A DNA stretch of 38,844 bases from an uncultured Oscillospiraceae bacterium (GTDB taxonomy: Bacteria > Bacillota > Clostridia > Oscillospirales > Oscillospiraceae): positions 1 through 38,844 of the forward strand of contig CAJOIC010000028.1 in assembly GCA_905234625.1 (NCBI GenBank), in the 5' to 3' direction. The notes beneath the pieces were generated by a model, which was given only the letters and a program-made list of their open reading frames with translations, did no database searches and was not told the DNA's origin. The position numbers and the translations under genes were made by a program. Below, piece by piece: positions 31,637-38,844 of the stretch. How positions within the stretch are numbered: the first letter of the stretch is position 1; each line of letters starts with the position of its first letter.

Positions 31637-33610
31637 ATGAATGCCTACTACCCCCACCTGTTCGAGACCTTCTCCGTCAAGGGCCTCACCTTCCGCAACC
31701 GCATCTTCTCCGCCCCCAACATGATCTCCCAGATGGACCCCAACGGCTATCCCATGCCCGACATGATCGCCTACTACGCCGAGAAGGCCAGAGGCGGCGC
31801 CGCCGTCGTCACCCTGGGCGATACTCCCGTCGATCGGGAGCACGCGGCCTCCAACCCCCGGAGCTTCAACCTGGACTATAATAACCCCATCGCGGTCCTG
31901 CCCTATCTTTCCGAGATCGCCATGGCCATCCACGAGGGCGGCGCCATCGCCTCCCACGAGCTGAACCACGCCGGTATGTACGCAAATCCCGCCGCCAACA
32001 ACGGCGGCGAGCCCATCGGCCCGGTGGACTTCTACCGGGACTGGGACGACGTGCAGGTCCGGGGCATGACCGAGAAGGACATGGACGATGTAGCGGAGCA
32101 CTTCGCCTGCTGCGCCGAGCTTCTCAAGAAGGCGGGCTATGACATGTGCCTGCTCCACGGCGGCCACGGCTGGCTCCTGGACCAGTTCCTCTCCCCCTAC
32201 TACAACACCCGCACCGACGAGTACGGCGGCTCCCTGGCCAACCGCGCCAAGTTCCCCATCATGGTCATCGACCGCGTCCGGGAGCGCGTGGGCGACAAGT
32301 TCCTCATCGAGTACCGCATGTCCGGCTGCGAGGAGATCGACGGCGGCCTGCAGATCGAGGAGGCAGTGGAATTTGCCAAAATGATCGACGGCAAGGTGGA
32401 CTTCATCCATGTCTCCGCGGGCCTCGACACCGAGGAGGCCCAGGCCGTCCGCACCCATCCCACCATGTTCCTGCCCCATGGCGTGAACGTAAAGTACGCC
32501 GCCGCGGTGAAGGCCGCCGGCGTCAAGACCCCGGTGGTCACCCTGGGCGCCATCAACACCCCGGAGCTGGCCGAGCAGGTACTGGCGGAGGGCAAGGCGG
32601 ACATCGTCGCCATGGCCCGGACCCTCATCGCCGACCCCCACTTCCCCGAGAAGGCCTCCCAGGGCCGTACCATGGAGATCACTCCCTGCCTGCGCTGCCT
32701 GGACTGCCTGACAGGCCTGCACACCGGCGAGCACTTCCAATGCTCCGTGAACCCCTCCGCCGGCCGTGAGCTGCGCTACCGCAACTATGTCCAGCCCGTG
32801 GAGAGGAAAAAGAAGGTCCTCGTCGTCGGCGGAGGCCCCGCCGGTCTCCAGGCCGCCGCCACCGCTGCCAAGCGCGGTCACGACGTGACCCTGGCGGAGC
32901 GCTCCGATAAGCTGGGCGGCTTCCTGAAATTCACCGACTATGACGATCTCAAGATCGACCTGTGGCGGCTGAAGGAGCACCTCGTCTACATGGCGGAGCA
33001 TTCCGGCGCGAAGATCCTGCTGAACACCGAGGTCACCCCGGAATTCGTGAAGGAAAACGGCTTCGAGGCCGTGCTCCTGGCGGCGGGCTCTCTGGCCGCC
33101 AAGCCCCCCATCCCCGGCCTGGACGATCCCCGGGTCCAGCACGCCACCGTGGCCTACACCCAGCTCGACAAGCTCGGCCATCACGTGGCCGTCCTGGGCG
33201 GCGGTCTCATCGGCTGCGAGACGGCCCTGTTCCTGGCCAAGGCCGGACACGAGGTCACCATCGTGGAGATGCTGCCCGCCATCGCCCCCGAGGCCAACTG
33301 GATGCACAAGGAGGGCATGATGCAGGCCTTCGCCGAGACCCCCTCCCTCCACGTCCGGGCAGGCATCCGGGTCACCGGCATCGACGACGGATCAACTGTC
33401 CACGCTGTGGATTCCGATGGCGTCGAGCATGTGATCGAGGCCGACTCCGTCATCTATGCTCTGGGCCTCCGGTCCAACATGGATGCCTACGAGAGCCTGT
33501 TCTACTCCGCGCCTCAGGTCATCGCCGTGGGCGACTGCCTGCGGGGCGTGAAGCCCAAGAAGACCCGGGAGGCCATGCTGGAGGGCTACTGGGCCGCCAT
33601 CCGCCTGTGA
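31637..33610 (+). CDS. Old-Yellow-Enzyme-type flavin/Fe-S ene-reductase 2
   Basis: This 657-residue paralogue of ene-reductase 1 has the same layout. The FMN TIM barrel contains HGGHGWLLDQFLSP and DEYGGSLANR. The cluster cysteines are 351, 354, 357 and 369 (CLRCLDC, then FQC). The FAD domain has GGGPAG at 398-403 and the NAD domain has VLGGGLIGCET. Trp179 replaces the FadH-type active-site Tyr, as in its paralogue. It should reduce a C=C bond conjugated to a carbonyl, using NADH. AATAGGAG lies eight bases before the ATG. It is the only gene between the tandem-HTH LysR gene and a terminator, so it forms its own regulator-enzyme module. Clear differences from paralogue 1 around the substrate loop suggest another substrate or another step. 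Confidence 0.93.
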   Translation: MNAYYPHLFETFSVKGLTFRNRIFSAPNMISQMDPNGYPMPDMIAYYAEKARGGAAVVTLGDTPVDREHAASNPRSFNLDYNNPIAVLPYLSEIAMAIHEGGAIASHELNHAGMYANPAANNGGEPIGPVDFYRDWDDVQVRGMTEKDMDDVAEHFACCAELLKKAGYDMCLLHGGHGWLLDQFLSPYYNTRTDEYGGSLANRAKFPIMVIDRVRERVGDKFLIEYRMSGCEEIDGGLQIEEAVEFAKMIDGKVDFIHVSAGLDTEEAQAVRTHPTMFLPHGVNVKYAAAVKAAGVKTPVVTLGAINTPELAEQVLAEGKADIVAMARTLIADPHFPEKASQGRTMEITPCLRCLDCLTGLHTGEHFQCSVNPSAGRELRYRNYVQPVERKKKVLVVGGGPAGLQAAATAAKRGHDVTLAERSDKLGGFLKFTDYDDLKIDLWRLKEHLVYMAEHSGAKILLNTEVTPEFVKENGFEAVLLAAGSLAAKPPIPGLDDPRVQHATVAYTQLDKLGHHVAVLGGGLIGCETALFLAKAGHEVTIVEMLPAIAPEANWMHKEGMMQAFAETPSLHVRAGIRVTGIDDGSTVHAVDSDGVEHVIEADSVIYALGLRSNMDAYESLFYSAPQVIAVGDCLRGVKPKKTREAMLEGYWAAIRL

Positions 33611-33631
33611 TCCCGAAAAACGCATAACAGC

Positions 33632-33665
33632 GCACCCCGCCGGGATATCCCGACGGGGTGCTTTT
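33632..33665 (+). terminator. Terminator after ene-reductase 2
   Basis: GCACCCCG and CGGGGTGC form an 8-bp outer stem with an inner GGGATATCCC palindrome, then TTTTC. It lies 21 bases after the stop. Confidence 0.88.
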
Positions 33666-33741
33666 CACATATCAACGCTTCCGGTATCCCCGCGGCGTTT
33701 CCCCGAAGGAGCGCGCTTGCGGAGGCTTTCGGTTTCAGGGA

Positions 33742-34329
33742 TCAGGCGGGGATGTCCTCCCGGCGGAAGAACTTGCCCAGGGGCTTATAGATGAGCATGG
33801 CGACGATCTCCGTCAGCACAAGCTCCGCCAGCATGTACCAGCCGTTGTACAGGAAGGAGTAAAGCCACGGACTCGTCATGGGCAGGCCCATGAACTCCTC
33901 GGGCATCCACTTGCCCCAGATCCAGGCGCCGGTGATGAGGTGGCAGACGAAGCGCAGGATGAAGGTCACGGCGATGCCCACGGCCACGGCGGACCGCTTC
34001 TTGCCCATGAACACGTCGAACACCCCGGACAGGCCGATGACGGTATAGGCGATGATGTAATCCAGGAAGACGACGCCCACGGCCATGACGAAGCTGGTGG
34101 CGTAGCCCACATTGTCCAGGCCCAGAATGAGCTGGAGGACGCTGTAAACATAGGCGGTCACGACGCCCCATTTCCAGCCCCAGCGGTGGCTGGCCACGAC
34201 AAGGGGCAGCATGCTGACGATGGTGACGCCGCCGCCGAAGGGCAGGTCGATCTTGACAAGGCTCAGCACCGTGGCGACGGCGATGAGCATGGCGCTCTCT
34301 ACGAGCTTGCGTGTGGTGATGTTTTTCAT
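33742..34329 (-). CDS. thiT: ECF thiamine transporter S component (ThiT)
   Basis: This 195-residue protein has six predicted helices, GGGVTIVSMLPLVVASHRWG in loop 1-2 and RFVCHLITGAWIWGKWMPEE, both typical of ThiT. It binds thiamine at the outer face and works with the shared ECF ATPase/EcfT module, which is encoded elsewhere. AAGGAGACATC precedes the ATG. The transcript leader contains a TPP riboswitch and terminator, which agrees fully with a thiamine substrate. Confidence 0.94.
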   Translation of the reverse strand: MKNITTRKLVESAMLIAVATVLSLVKIDLPFGGGVTIVSMLPLVVASHRWGWKWGVVTAYVYSVLQLILGLDNVGYATSFVMAVGVVFLDYIIAYTVIGLSGVFDVFMGKKRSAVAVGIAVTFILRFVCHLITGAWIWGKWMPEEFMGLPMTSPWLYSFLYNGWYMLAELVLTEIVAMLIYKPLGKFFRREDIPA

Positions 34330-34359
34330 GATGTCTCCTTTCGATTCTCCGAAGGAACG

Positions 34360-34391
34360 AAAACGCCGGCGGGCATCCCCACCGGCGTTTT
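34360..34391 (-). terminator. Riboswitch-controlled terminator upstream of thiT
   Basis: On the minus strand AAAACGCCGG and CCGGCGTTTT pair over 10 bp between the TPP aptamer and the thiT ribosome-binding site. It is expected to form when TPP is bound, stopping transcription. Confidence 0.85.
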
Positions 34392-34407
34392 CCGCAGCTT
34401 GCGCTGT

Positions 34408-34496
34408 CTTTTCCTACGCCGGCATTATCCGGATCAGGTTCCAGGGTCCGCCGCGTCCGCGCAGCGTCTCAGCCGATCAAAATCAGCGCCCCTTTT
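34408..34496 (-). ncRNA. TPP (THI-box) riboswitch
   Basis: Reading the minus strand, the conserved aptamer parts appear in order: GGGGCGC, then GGCTGAGA, a variable P3 arm (CGCTGCGCGGACGCGG), GACCCTGGAACCTGATC, then CGGATAATGCCGGCGTAGGAA. These are the canonical TPP-binding segments CUGAGA and ACCUGAUC-xGGxUAAUxCC-GCGUAGGGA. Followed by a terminator and thiT. Confidence 0.97.
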
Positions 34497-34512
34497 CGAT
34501 TATAAACGTATT

Positions 34513-35157
34513 CTACTCTTCCGCGCCGCTGTTGTCAATGCTTTCCGGCAGGCCGCAGACCGGTAGGCCGCAGCCGCAATATTCCTGCCGGTAGATGCCG
34601 TACTCCTTCGACAGCTGGATGGACCGGAGGTAGCCGTTCCGCTTCTTGAAGTCCGACGGCAGCCAGCGCACGCCGAACTCCCGCTCCAGGGCAAAGCCGA
34701 TGTCGTTGAGCAGCGGCGCGTCCTTGTGGGGACTCACGGTGAGAGTGGTGCCGAAGAAGTCGAATCCTCCCTCCGCCGCCAACCGGGCCGTTTCCCCCAG
34801 GCGCACCTGGAAGCACACCGCGCAGCGGGCGCCGCCCTCCGGCTCGTTTTCGAGGCCCTGCACGGCGGTCATGAACTCCTCGCCGCGCCAGCCGGGCTCC
34901 AGGAGCTTCACCGGGGAGGCGGTCGACATCTTCGCCAGGAGCTCCTTTAGGGCCGCCAGGCGCTTATCGTACTCCGCCTCCGGGCGGATATTGGGATTAT
35001 AGAACAGGAGGGTCACGTCGAAATGGTTCGTCAGGTATTCCAGCACATAGCTGGAGCAGGGGCCGCAGCAGCCCTGGAGCAGGAGCGTCGGACGTGTCCC
35101 CGCCGGGAAGCCCGCGATGACGGCGTCCAGCTCCTTCTGATAGTTCTTCTTTTCCAT
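34513..35157 (-). CDS. queH: Epoxyqueuosine reductase QueH
   Basis: This 214-residue protein has the QueH (former DUF208) cysteine set: GCCGPCSSY (Cys30, 31, 34), RCAVCFQVRL and the C-terminal YCGCG. It also has FFGTTLTVSPHKDAPLLNDIG and DFKKRNGYLRSIQLSKEYGIYRQ. It reduces epoxyqueuosine to queuosine in tRNA as the last step of queuosine synthesis, using an Fe-S/metal centre. ATG 35157 is favoured over 35175: the candidate promoter -10 (TATCAT) lies between the two, so the shorter start would give a nearly leaderless mRNA. It is transcribed toward the TPP riboswitch leader of thiT. Confidence 0.94.
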   Translation of the reverse strand: MEKKNYQKELDAVIAGFPAGTRPTLLLQGCCGPCSSYVLEYLTNHFDVTLLFYNPNIRPEAEYDKRLAALKELLAKMSTASPVKLLEPGWRGEEFMTAVQGLENEPEGGARCAVCFQVRLGETARLAAEGGFDFFGTTLTVSPHKDAPLLNDIGFALEREFGVRWLPSDFKKRNGYLRSIQLSKEYGIYRQEYCGCGLPVCGLPESIDNSGAEE

Positions 35158-35252
35158 GGGGCTATGATACCACAAATTAACCGATATGTAACCACTTCCC
35201 CGCGTTTTTCCCCTATAATAAGGAAAACCGAGAGACTACGGGAGGGACAGCC

Positions 35253-35729
35253 ATGGCGCGCACATCCAAGGACGACTACTATCTCGATATCGCCGACTCC
35301 GTGCGGGAACGGGCCACCTGCCTGCGCCGCACCTACGGCGCCATCATCGTGAACAACGACGAAATCATCTCCTCCGGGTACAACGGCGCCCCCAGAGGCC
35401 GCTGCAACTGCACGGATCTCGGCGTATGCCACCGGGAGGAGCTGCAGGTCCCCTCCGGCGAGCGGTATGAGCTATGCCGCTCCGTCCACGCGGAGGCCAA
35501 CGCCATCATCTCCGCCGCCCGCCGGGACATGCTGGGCGGGACGCTGTATCTGGCCGGACGGGACGCCAAGACCGGGGAACTGCTCAAGGACACTACCTGC
35601 TGCTCCATGTGCCGCCGCCTCATCATAAACGCGGGCATCAAAAAGGTCATCGCCCGCCTGGGCACGGACAGCATCCGCGTCACCGACGTCCAGGACTGGA
35701 TCGACGAGGACGACACCGTCCTGAGCTGA
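35253..35729 (+). CDS. dCMP deaminase-type protein (ComEB-like)
   Basis: This 158-residue zinc deaminase has the catalytic HAE motif at 79-81 (SVHAEANAII) and CCSMC at 116-120, which supply the active-site zinc ligands and proton shuttle. Extra cysteines at 51, 53, 59 and 75 resemble the second structural zinc site of dCMP deaminases. It converts dCMP to dUMP for thymidylate synthesis; the same family includes ComE operon protein 2. GGGAGGG precedes the ATG and TATAAT lies about 40 bases upstream (35214-35219). Confidence 0.92.
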   Translation: MARTSKDDYYLDIADSVRERATCLRRTYGAIIVNNDEIISSGYNGAPRGRCNCTDLGVCHREELQVPSGERYELCRSVHAEANAIISAARRDMLGGTLYLAGRDAKTGELLKDTTCCSMCRRLIINAGIKKVIARLGTDSIRVTDVQDWIDEDDTVLS

Positions 35730-35758
35730 AAGGATCCGCTTGTCCCGCGTAAAACCGC

Positions 35759-35797
35759 ATCAAAAAAGGAAAGGACGTGAAGTCCTTTCCTTTTTCT
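35759..35797. terminator. Bidirectional terminator between deaminase gene and rpsR
   Basis: AAAAAGGAAAGGAC and GTCCTTTCCTTTTT pair perfectly over 14 bp around a six-base loop, with T runs on both strands. It serves the convergent deaminase and ribosomal-protein units. Confidence 0.92.
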
Positions 35798-35801
35798 CTG
35801 A

Positions 35802-36044
35802 TTAGTCAGCCACGTAGGGCAGCAGAGCGATCTGACGGGCGCGCTTGATGGCCTCGGTCAGCTGGCGCTGATGCTGGGCACAGGTGCCGGTGGTGCGGCG
35901 GGGCAGGATCTTGCCGCGCTCGGAGAGGTACTTCTTCAGGCGGGCGGTGTCCTTGTAATCCACATGGGTCATCTTGTCCACGCAGAACTGGCAGACCTTC
36001 CTGCGCTTGCGGGGCTTGGACCGATTATCTCTATCGTAAGGCAT
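35802..36044 (-). CDS. rpsR: 30S ribosomal protein S18
   Basis: This 80-residue S18 has the family core [19 protein letters not shown], then [20 protein letters not shown] and ARQIALLPY. It retains the N-terminal CQFC zinc-type cysteines. It binds S6 on the small subunit. Last gene of rpsF-ssb-rpsR, 16 bases after ssb. Confidence 0.97.
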   Translation of the reverse strand: MPYDRDNRSKPRKRRKVCQFCVDKMTHVDYKDTARLKKYLSERGKILPRRTTGTCAQHQRQLTEAIKRARQIALLPYVAD

Positions 36045-36060
36045 GTTCTATCCTCCTAAA

Positions 36061-36537
36061 TCAAAATGGTAGATCGCCGTCGTCCTCCGAGCTCAGGTCG
36101 GAAAACGCGCCGGCGCTGGCACTGGGGCCGGGAGCGGGAGCGCTCTGGCGGTTGTAGCCGCCGTTTCCATAGCCACCGCTGCCGTTTCCGTAGCTGCCGC
36201 CATCGTCGCGGGAGCGCTTGCTCTCGCCGAAATAGACGTTGTCCGCCACGATCTCGGCGCTGCGGCGCTTGTTGCCATCACGGTCGGTCCAGTCGCGCAT
36301 CTGCAGGCGGCCGGAAACCACCGCCATGCTGCCCTTCTGGAAGTACTTCGAAACGAATTCCGCCGTGGAACGCCATGCGACGCAGTCGATGAAATCGGTC
36401 TGACGCTCGCCGCCGTCCCTCGGGGCGTAGTCGCGGTCGACCGCCACGGAGAACGAAGTCACCGGGGTGTTGGACTGGGTGTAGCGCAGCTCGGGATCAC
36501 GGGTCAGGCGACCCATGACAACGATGTGGTTCAGCAT
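36061..36537 (-). CDS. ssb: Single-stranded DNA-binding protein
   Basis: This 158-residue SSB has an N-terminal OB fold (MLNHIVVMGRLTRDPELRYT, FIDCVAWRSTAEFVSKYFQKG, ADNVYFGE). A disordered Gly/Asn/Ser-rich linker leads to the acidic tail DDGDLPF that recruits repair and replication partners. It lies between rpsF and rpsR, the standard arrangement in Firmicutes. Normal length and complete. Confidence 0.97.
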   Translation of the reverse strand: MLNHIVVMGRLTRDPELRYTQSNTPVTSFSVAVDRDYAPRDGGERQTDFIDCVAWRSTAEFVSKYFQKGSMAVVSGRLQMRDWTDRDGNKRRSAEIVADNVYFGESKRSRDDGGSYGNGSGGYGNGGYNRQSAPAPGPSASAGAFSDLSSEDDGDLPF

Positions 36538-36548
36538 ATCGGTACCTC

Positions 36549-36845
36549 TTAGTCCACACGCAGGGTGATGAGACTGCGCATGATACCGTCGGTAATGCCG
36601 AGAACACGGTCCAGCTCCGCGGGGAAGCCGGGAGCGCTGGTGAACTTGATGAGAACGTAATAGCCCTCGCCGATGTAGTTGATCTCGTAAGCCAGCTTCT
36701 GCTTTTCGCTCACCGTCATCTCATCGATCGTGCCATTCGCCTCCACAAGCGCCTTGAACTTCTCGACGATGGCAGTACGGGCCTCTTCCTCCAGATTGGG
36801 GTTGATGATATACATGACCTCGTACTTCTCGCTTGTCTTAGCCAT
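36549..36845 (-). CDS. rpsF: 30S ribosomal protein S6
   Basis: This 98-residue S6 has the ferredoxin-like core: YEVMYIINPNLEEEARTAIV, then SEKQKLAYEINYIGEGYYVL and ITDGIMRSLITLRVD. AAGGAGG precedes the ATG. First gene of the rpsF-ssb-rpsR operon; a strong promoter and structured leader lie upstream. Confidence 0.97.
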   Translation of the reverse strand: MAKTSEKYEVMYIINPNLEEEARTAIVEKFKALVEANGTIDEMTVSEKQKLAYEINYIGEGYYVLIKFTSAPGFPAELDRVLGITDGIMRSLITLRVD

Positions 36846-36904
36846 TTGTGCACCTCCTTATGGTCAATTGGCCCCTGTATTTCCCAGGAGCAAGGAAAAT
36901 AACC

Positions 36905-36921
36905 TGACCGTCCACGGTCAA
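36905..36921 (-). promoter_or_regulatory. Candidate rpsF leader hairpin
   Basis: On the minus strand GACCG-TGGA-CGGTC lies in the leader just after the promoter. S6:S18-binding leaders are known for rpsF operons and use a hairpin with conserved CCG/GG elements. This one is only suggestive. Confidence 0.3.
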
Positions 36922-36929
36922 GCCTTATT

Positions 36930-36957
36930 ATTATACACGAAAACCTTTCAATGTCAA
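36930..36957 (-). promoter_or_regulatory. Promoter of rpsF-ssb-rpsR
   Basis: TTGACA (36952-36957), a 16-base spacer and TATAAT (36930-36935) on the minus strand: both boxes are perfect consensus, as expected for a ribosomal-protein operon. Confidence 0.9.
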
Positions 36958-36974
36958 ATGTTTTGTGCTATACT
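36946..36974 (+). promoter_or_regulatory. Promoter of the oligoendopeptidase gene
   Basis: TTTCAA (36946-36951), 17 bases and TATACT (36969-36974) with an extended -10 TG. Its -35 abuts and its spacer overlaps the rpsF promoter, so the two divergent promoters may compete. Confidence 0.6.
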
Positions 36975-37029
36975 TTTCCCGCTGAAGGACTATATATTTC
37001 CTGATTTTTTCAAAGGAGAAGCCATATCC

Positions 37030-38733
37030 ATGAAATTCAATGAAATGCCCTACGAACGTCCGGACAAGGATGCCATCCTTTCCCGTCTGGCAGAGCTGAC
37101 GGCGCAGATGTCCGAAGCCGCCGACTTCGAGACCGCCGAGAGGGTCTTCCTGGCGTCCGACGCCTACAACGCCCACATCGAGACCCTGGCCACCCTCGTC
37201 AGCATCCGCCACTCCATCGACACCCGGGACGAGTTCTACTCCGACGAGTCCGACTGGTGGGACGAGACCTCCCCCCTCCTGGCTGAGGGCGGCAACGCCT
37301 TCCAGCAGGCCCTGTTCGCCAGCCCCTTCCGGGAGCAGCTGGAGGCGAAGTACGGCTCCGTCGTCTTCAAGAACATCGAGCTGGAACTGAAGTCCTTCTC
37401 CCCGGAGCTCGTCCCCGACATGCAGAAGGAGAACGCCCTGGTCACGGAGTACGACAAGCTCATCGCCTCCGCCCAGATCGAGTTTGAGGGGAACACCTAC
37501 ACCGCCGCCCAGATGGGGCCCTTCCAGCAGGACCCGGACGATGACCGCCGCCGCGCCGCCTGGAACGCCGTGGGAGGCTGGTTCAAGAGCAAGCAGGAGG
37601 AGCTGGACCGGCTCTACGACGAGCTGACCCGCATCCGGGACGGCATGGGCCGCAAGCTGGGCTATGACGGCTATACCGAGCTGGGCTACTACCGCATGGT
37701 CCGCAACTGCTACGGCGCGGAGGAGATCGAAAGATTCCGCGCCGCCGTGCGCAAGTACCTGGTCCCCGTGGCGGACAAGATCCGCCGCGCTCAGGCGGAG
37801 CGCCTGGGCGTTGCCTACCCCATGAGCTACGCCGACCAGTCCCTGATGTTCCGCTCCGGCAACCCCACCCCCGTGGGTACCGCCGACGATATCGTCGCCC
37901 AGGGCAGGAAGTTCTACCACGAGCTCTCCCCGGAGACCGCCGCCTTCATCGACCACATGCTGGAGGACGGCATGATGGACCTGCTGGCCAAGCCCGGGAA
38001 GCAGGCCGGAGGCTACTGCACGGAGCTGCCCGATTACCACACTCCCTTCATCTTCTCCAACTTCAACGGCACCCAGGGAGACGTGGAGGTCATCACCCAC
38101 GAGGCCGGTCACGCCTTCCAGAACTGGACCGCCCGGGACATCGTCCCCTACGTCTGCCACTGGGCCTCCATGGAGGCCAGCGAGGTCCACTCCATGAGCA
38201 TGGAGTTCTTCGCCTGGCCTTGGGCGGAGGGCTTCTTCGGCCCGGACACGAAAAAGTTCCTGTACAGCCATCTGGCCGGAGCCCTCACCTTCATCCCCTA
38301 CGGCACCCTGGTGGACCATTTCCAGCACATCGTCTATGAGCGCCCGGACATGACGCCCGCTGAGCGGGTGGAGGTCTGGAAGGAGCTCTCAGCCCAGTAC
38401 ATGCCCTGGCTGCGCCTGGACGGGGAGATCCCCTTCTTTTCCGACGGCCGGTACTGGCAGCGGCAGATCCACATTTATCAGGCGCCGTTTTACTACATCG
38501 ACTACTGCCTGGCCCAGACCATGAGCCTCTACTTCTGGAGCGAGATCCAGAAGGACCTCCCCACCGCCTGGGAGCAGTACTACCGCTATGTGAAGCTGGC
38601 GGGCACCAAGACCTTCACGGAGCTCCTGACCGCCGCGGGACTTCCCACCCCCTTCGACGAGGACACCCTCCGGGGCATCTGCGAGAATGCCGCCAAATGG
38701 CTGGACGAGTTCGACCTCTCCGGCATCGAGTGA
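37030..38733 (+). CDS. M3-family oligoendopeptidase (PepF-type)
   Basis: This 567-residue zinc metallopeptidase has HEAGH at 357-361 (ITHEAGHAFQ) and the downstream glutamate ligand in ASEVHSMSMEFF. The helical channel architecture is that of M3 peptidases. It should cleave short peptides in the cytoplasm. The start is the ATG at 37030, with AAAGGAG upstream; the frame is open further left, but that part is antisense to rpsF. Length is normal for clostridial M3 oligoendopeptidases. It is transcribed alone, from a promoter back-to-back with rpsF, to a terminator at 38745-38788. Confidence 0.95.
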   Translation: MKFNEMPYERPDKDAILSRLAELTAQMSEAADFETAERVFLASDAYNAHIETLATLVSIRHSIDTRDEFYSDESDWWDETSPLLAEGGNAFQQALFASPFREQLEAKYGSVVFKNIELELKSFSPELVPDMQKENALVTEYDKLIASAQIEFEGNTYTAAQMGPFQQDPDDDRRRAAWNAVGGWFKSKQEELDRLYDELTRIRDGMGRKLGYDGYTELGYYRMVRNCYGAEEIERFRAAVRKYLVPVADKIRRAQAERLGVAYPMSYADQSLMFRSGNPTPVGTADDIVAQGRKFYHELSPETAAFIDHMLEDGMMDLLAKPGKQAGGYCTELPDYHTPFIFSNFNGTQGDVEVITHEAGHAFQNWTARDIVPYVCHWASMEASEVHSMSMEFFAWPWAEGFFGPDTKKFLYSHLAGALTFIPYGTLVDHFQHIVYERPDMTPAERVEVWKELSAQYMPWLRLDGEIPFFSDGRYWQRQIHIYQAPFYYIDYCLAQTMSLYFWSEIQKDLPTAWEQYYRYVKLAGTKTFTELLTAAGLPTPFDEDTLRGICENAAKWLDEFDLSGIE

Positions 38734-38744
38734 TCCCAAATACA

Positions 38745-38788
38745 CGAAGGGCGCGTTGCAGAATAGGATATTCTGTGACGCGCCTTTT
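38745..38788 (+). terminator. Terminator after the oligoendopeptidase gene
   Basis: Long imperfect stem: AAGGGCGCGTTGCAGAATA opposite TATTCTGTGACGCGCCTTTT, with G-U pairs, then TTTTC. The 55 bases remaining to the window end hold no gene. Confidence 0.75.
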
Positions 38789-38844
38789 CTACGGCAGGAA
38801 CAGGCAAAGATTGTAAAACTGCGCCCGAAATGTGGAAAATTTCC

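Noticed and set aside
31574-33352. 592-codon minus-strand frame opposite ene-reductase 2
   Set aside because: Antisense to a complete flavoenzyme; biased composition.
25400-33610. Assignment of the ene-reductases as baiCD and baiH and the NTF2-like genes as baiE
   Set aside because: Domain plan agrees, but no bai partner genes (CoA ligase, CoA transferase, BaiG, BaiA) are present, the NTF2-like proteins are about 70-90 residues longer than BaiE, and the expected catalytic pair was not found.
36931-38328. 465-codon minus-strand frame opposite the oligoendopeptidase
   Set aside because: Antisense to a gene with an intact HEAGH site.

Overview
The window looks like a chromosomal segment of a GC-rich, spore-forming, anaerobic Clostridia bacterium, probably a gut Oscillospiraceae-type organism. 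This is inferred from SpoIIE, a DUF3793/flavodoxin pair, Old-Yellow-Enzyme flavoproteins with an Fe-S cluster, an ECF thiamine transporter under a TPP riboswitch, QueH, and an rpsF-ssb-rpsR operon. No rRNA, tRNA, CRISPR array or intact insertion sequence was seen.

Left part (1-9.9 kb), mixed and partly decayed. A minus-strand operon encodes two zinc-ribbon membrane-anchored proteins and a third, partial membrane protein. Next comes a plus-strand double-HTH regulator split by an apparent -1 frameshift, then a coding remnant. Minus-strand genes follow: a G3E GTPase-like protein with a TIGR03943-like tail, and a zinc-type alcohol dehydrogenase without the structural-zinc cysteines. After a second possible remnant come DUF3793, flavodoxin and a 26-codon membrane ORF. 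The DUF3793 gene has a near-consensus promoter containing TTAG/CTAA dyads that resemble iron-repressor sites.

Middle (10-13.3 kb): spoIIE with an overlapping small membrane-protein gene.

Core (13.05-33.6 kb): the most interesting region. Two paralogous secreted beta-helix-like proteins are transcribed divergently. Two overlapping LysR genes face an Opp/Dpp-type ABC importer operon (binding protein, two permeases, two ATPases). That operon runs on into a four-helix membrane protein, a BaiCD/FadH-like flavin-Fe-S ene-reductase and an NTF2/SnoaL-like protein. Two more NTF2/SnoaL-like genes follow, then a secreted YbjN-like acidic protein, a LysR-type regulator with two tandem DNA-binding domains, and a second ene-reductase. 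Two promoters, one for a beta-helix gene and one for the importer operon, share a 20-bp element covering the -35 box. The three NTF2-like proteins share a PEPYET tail. The composition (import, SnoaL-like dehydratase/isomerase candidates, ene-reductases, LysR control) suggests uptake and reductive conversion of an unsaturated small molecule. Steroid, bile-acid-like or polyphenol substrates are possible, but the substrate cannot be read from the sequence.

Right part (33.6-38.8 kb), housekeeping: thiT under a TPP riboswitch with terminator, queH, a dCMP-deaminase-type gene, rpsF-ssb-rpsR, and a divergent M3-family oligoendopeptidase gene.
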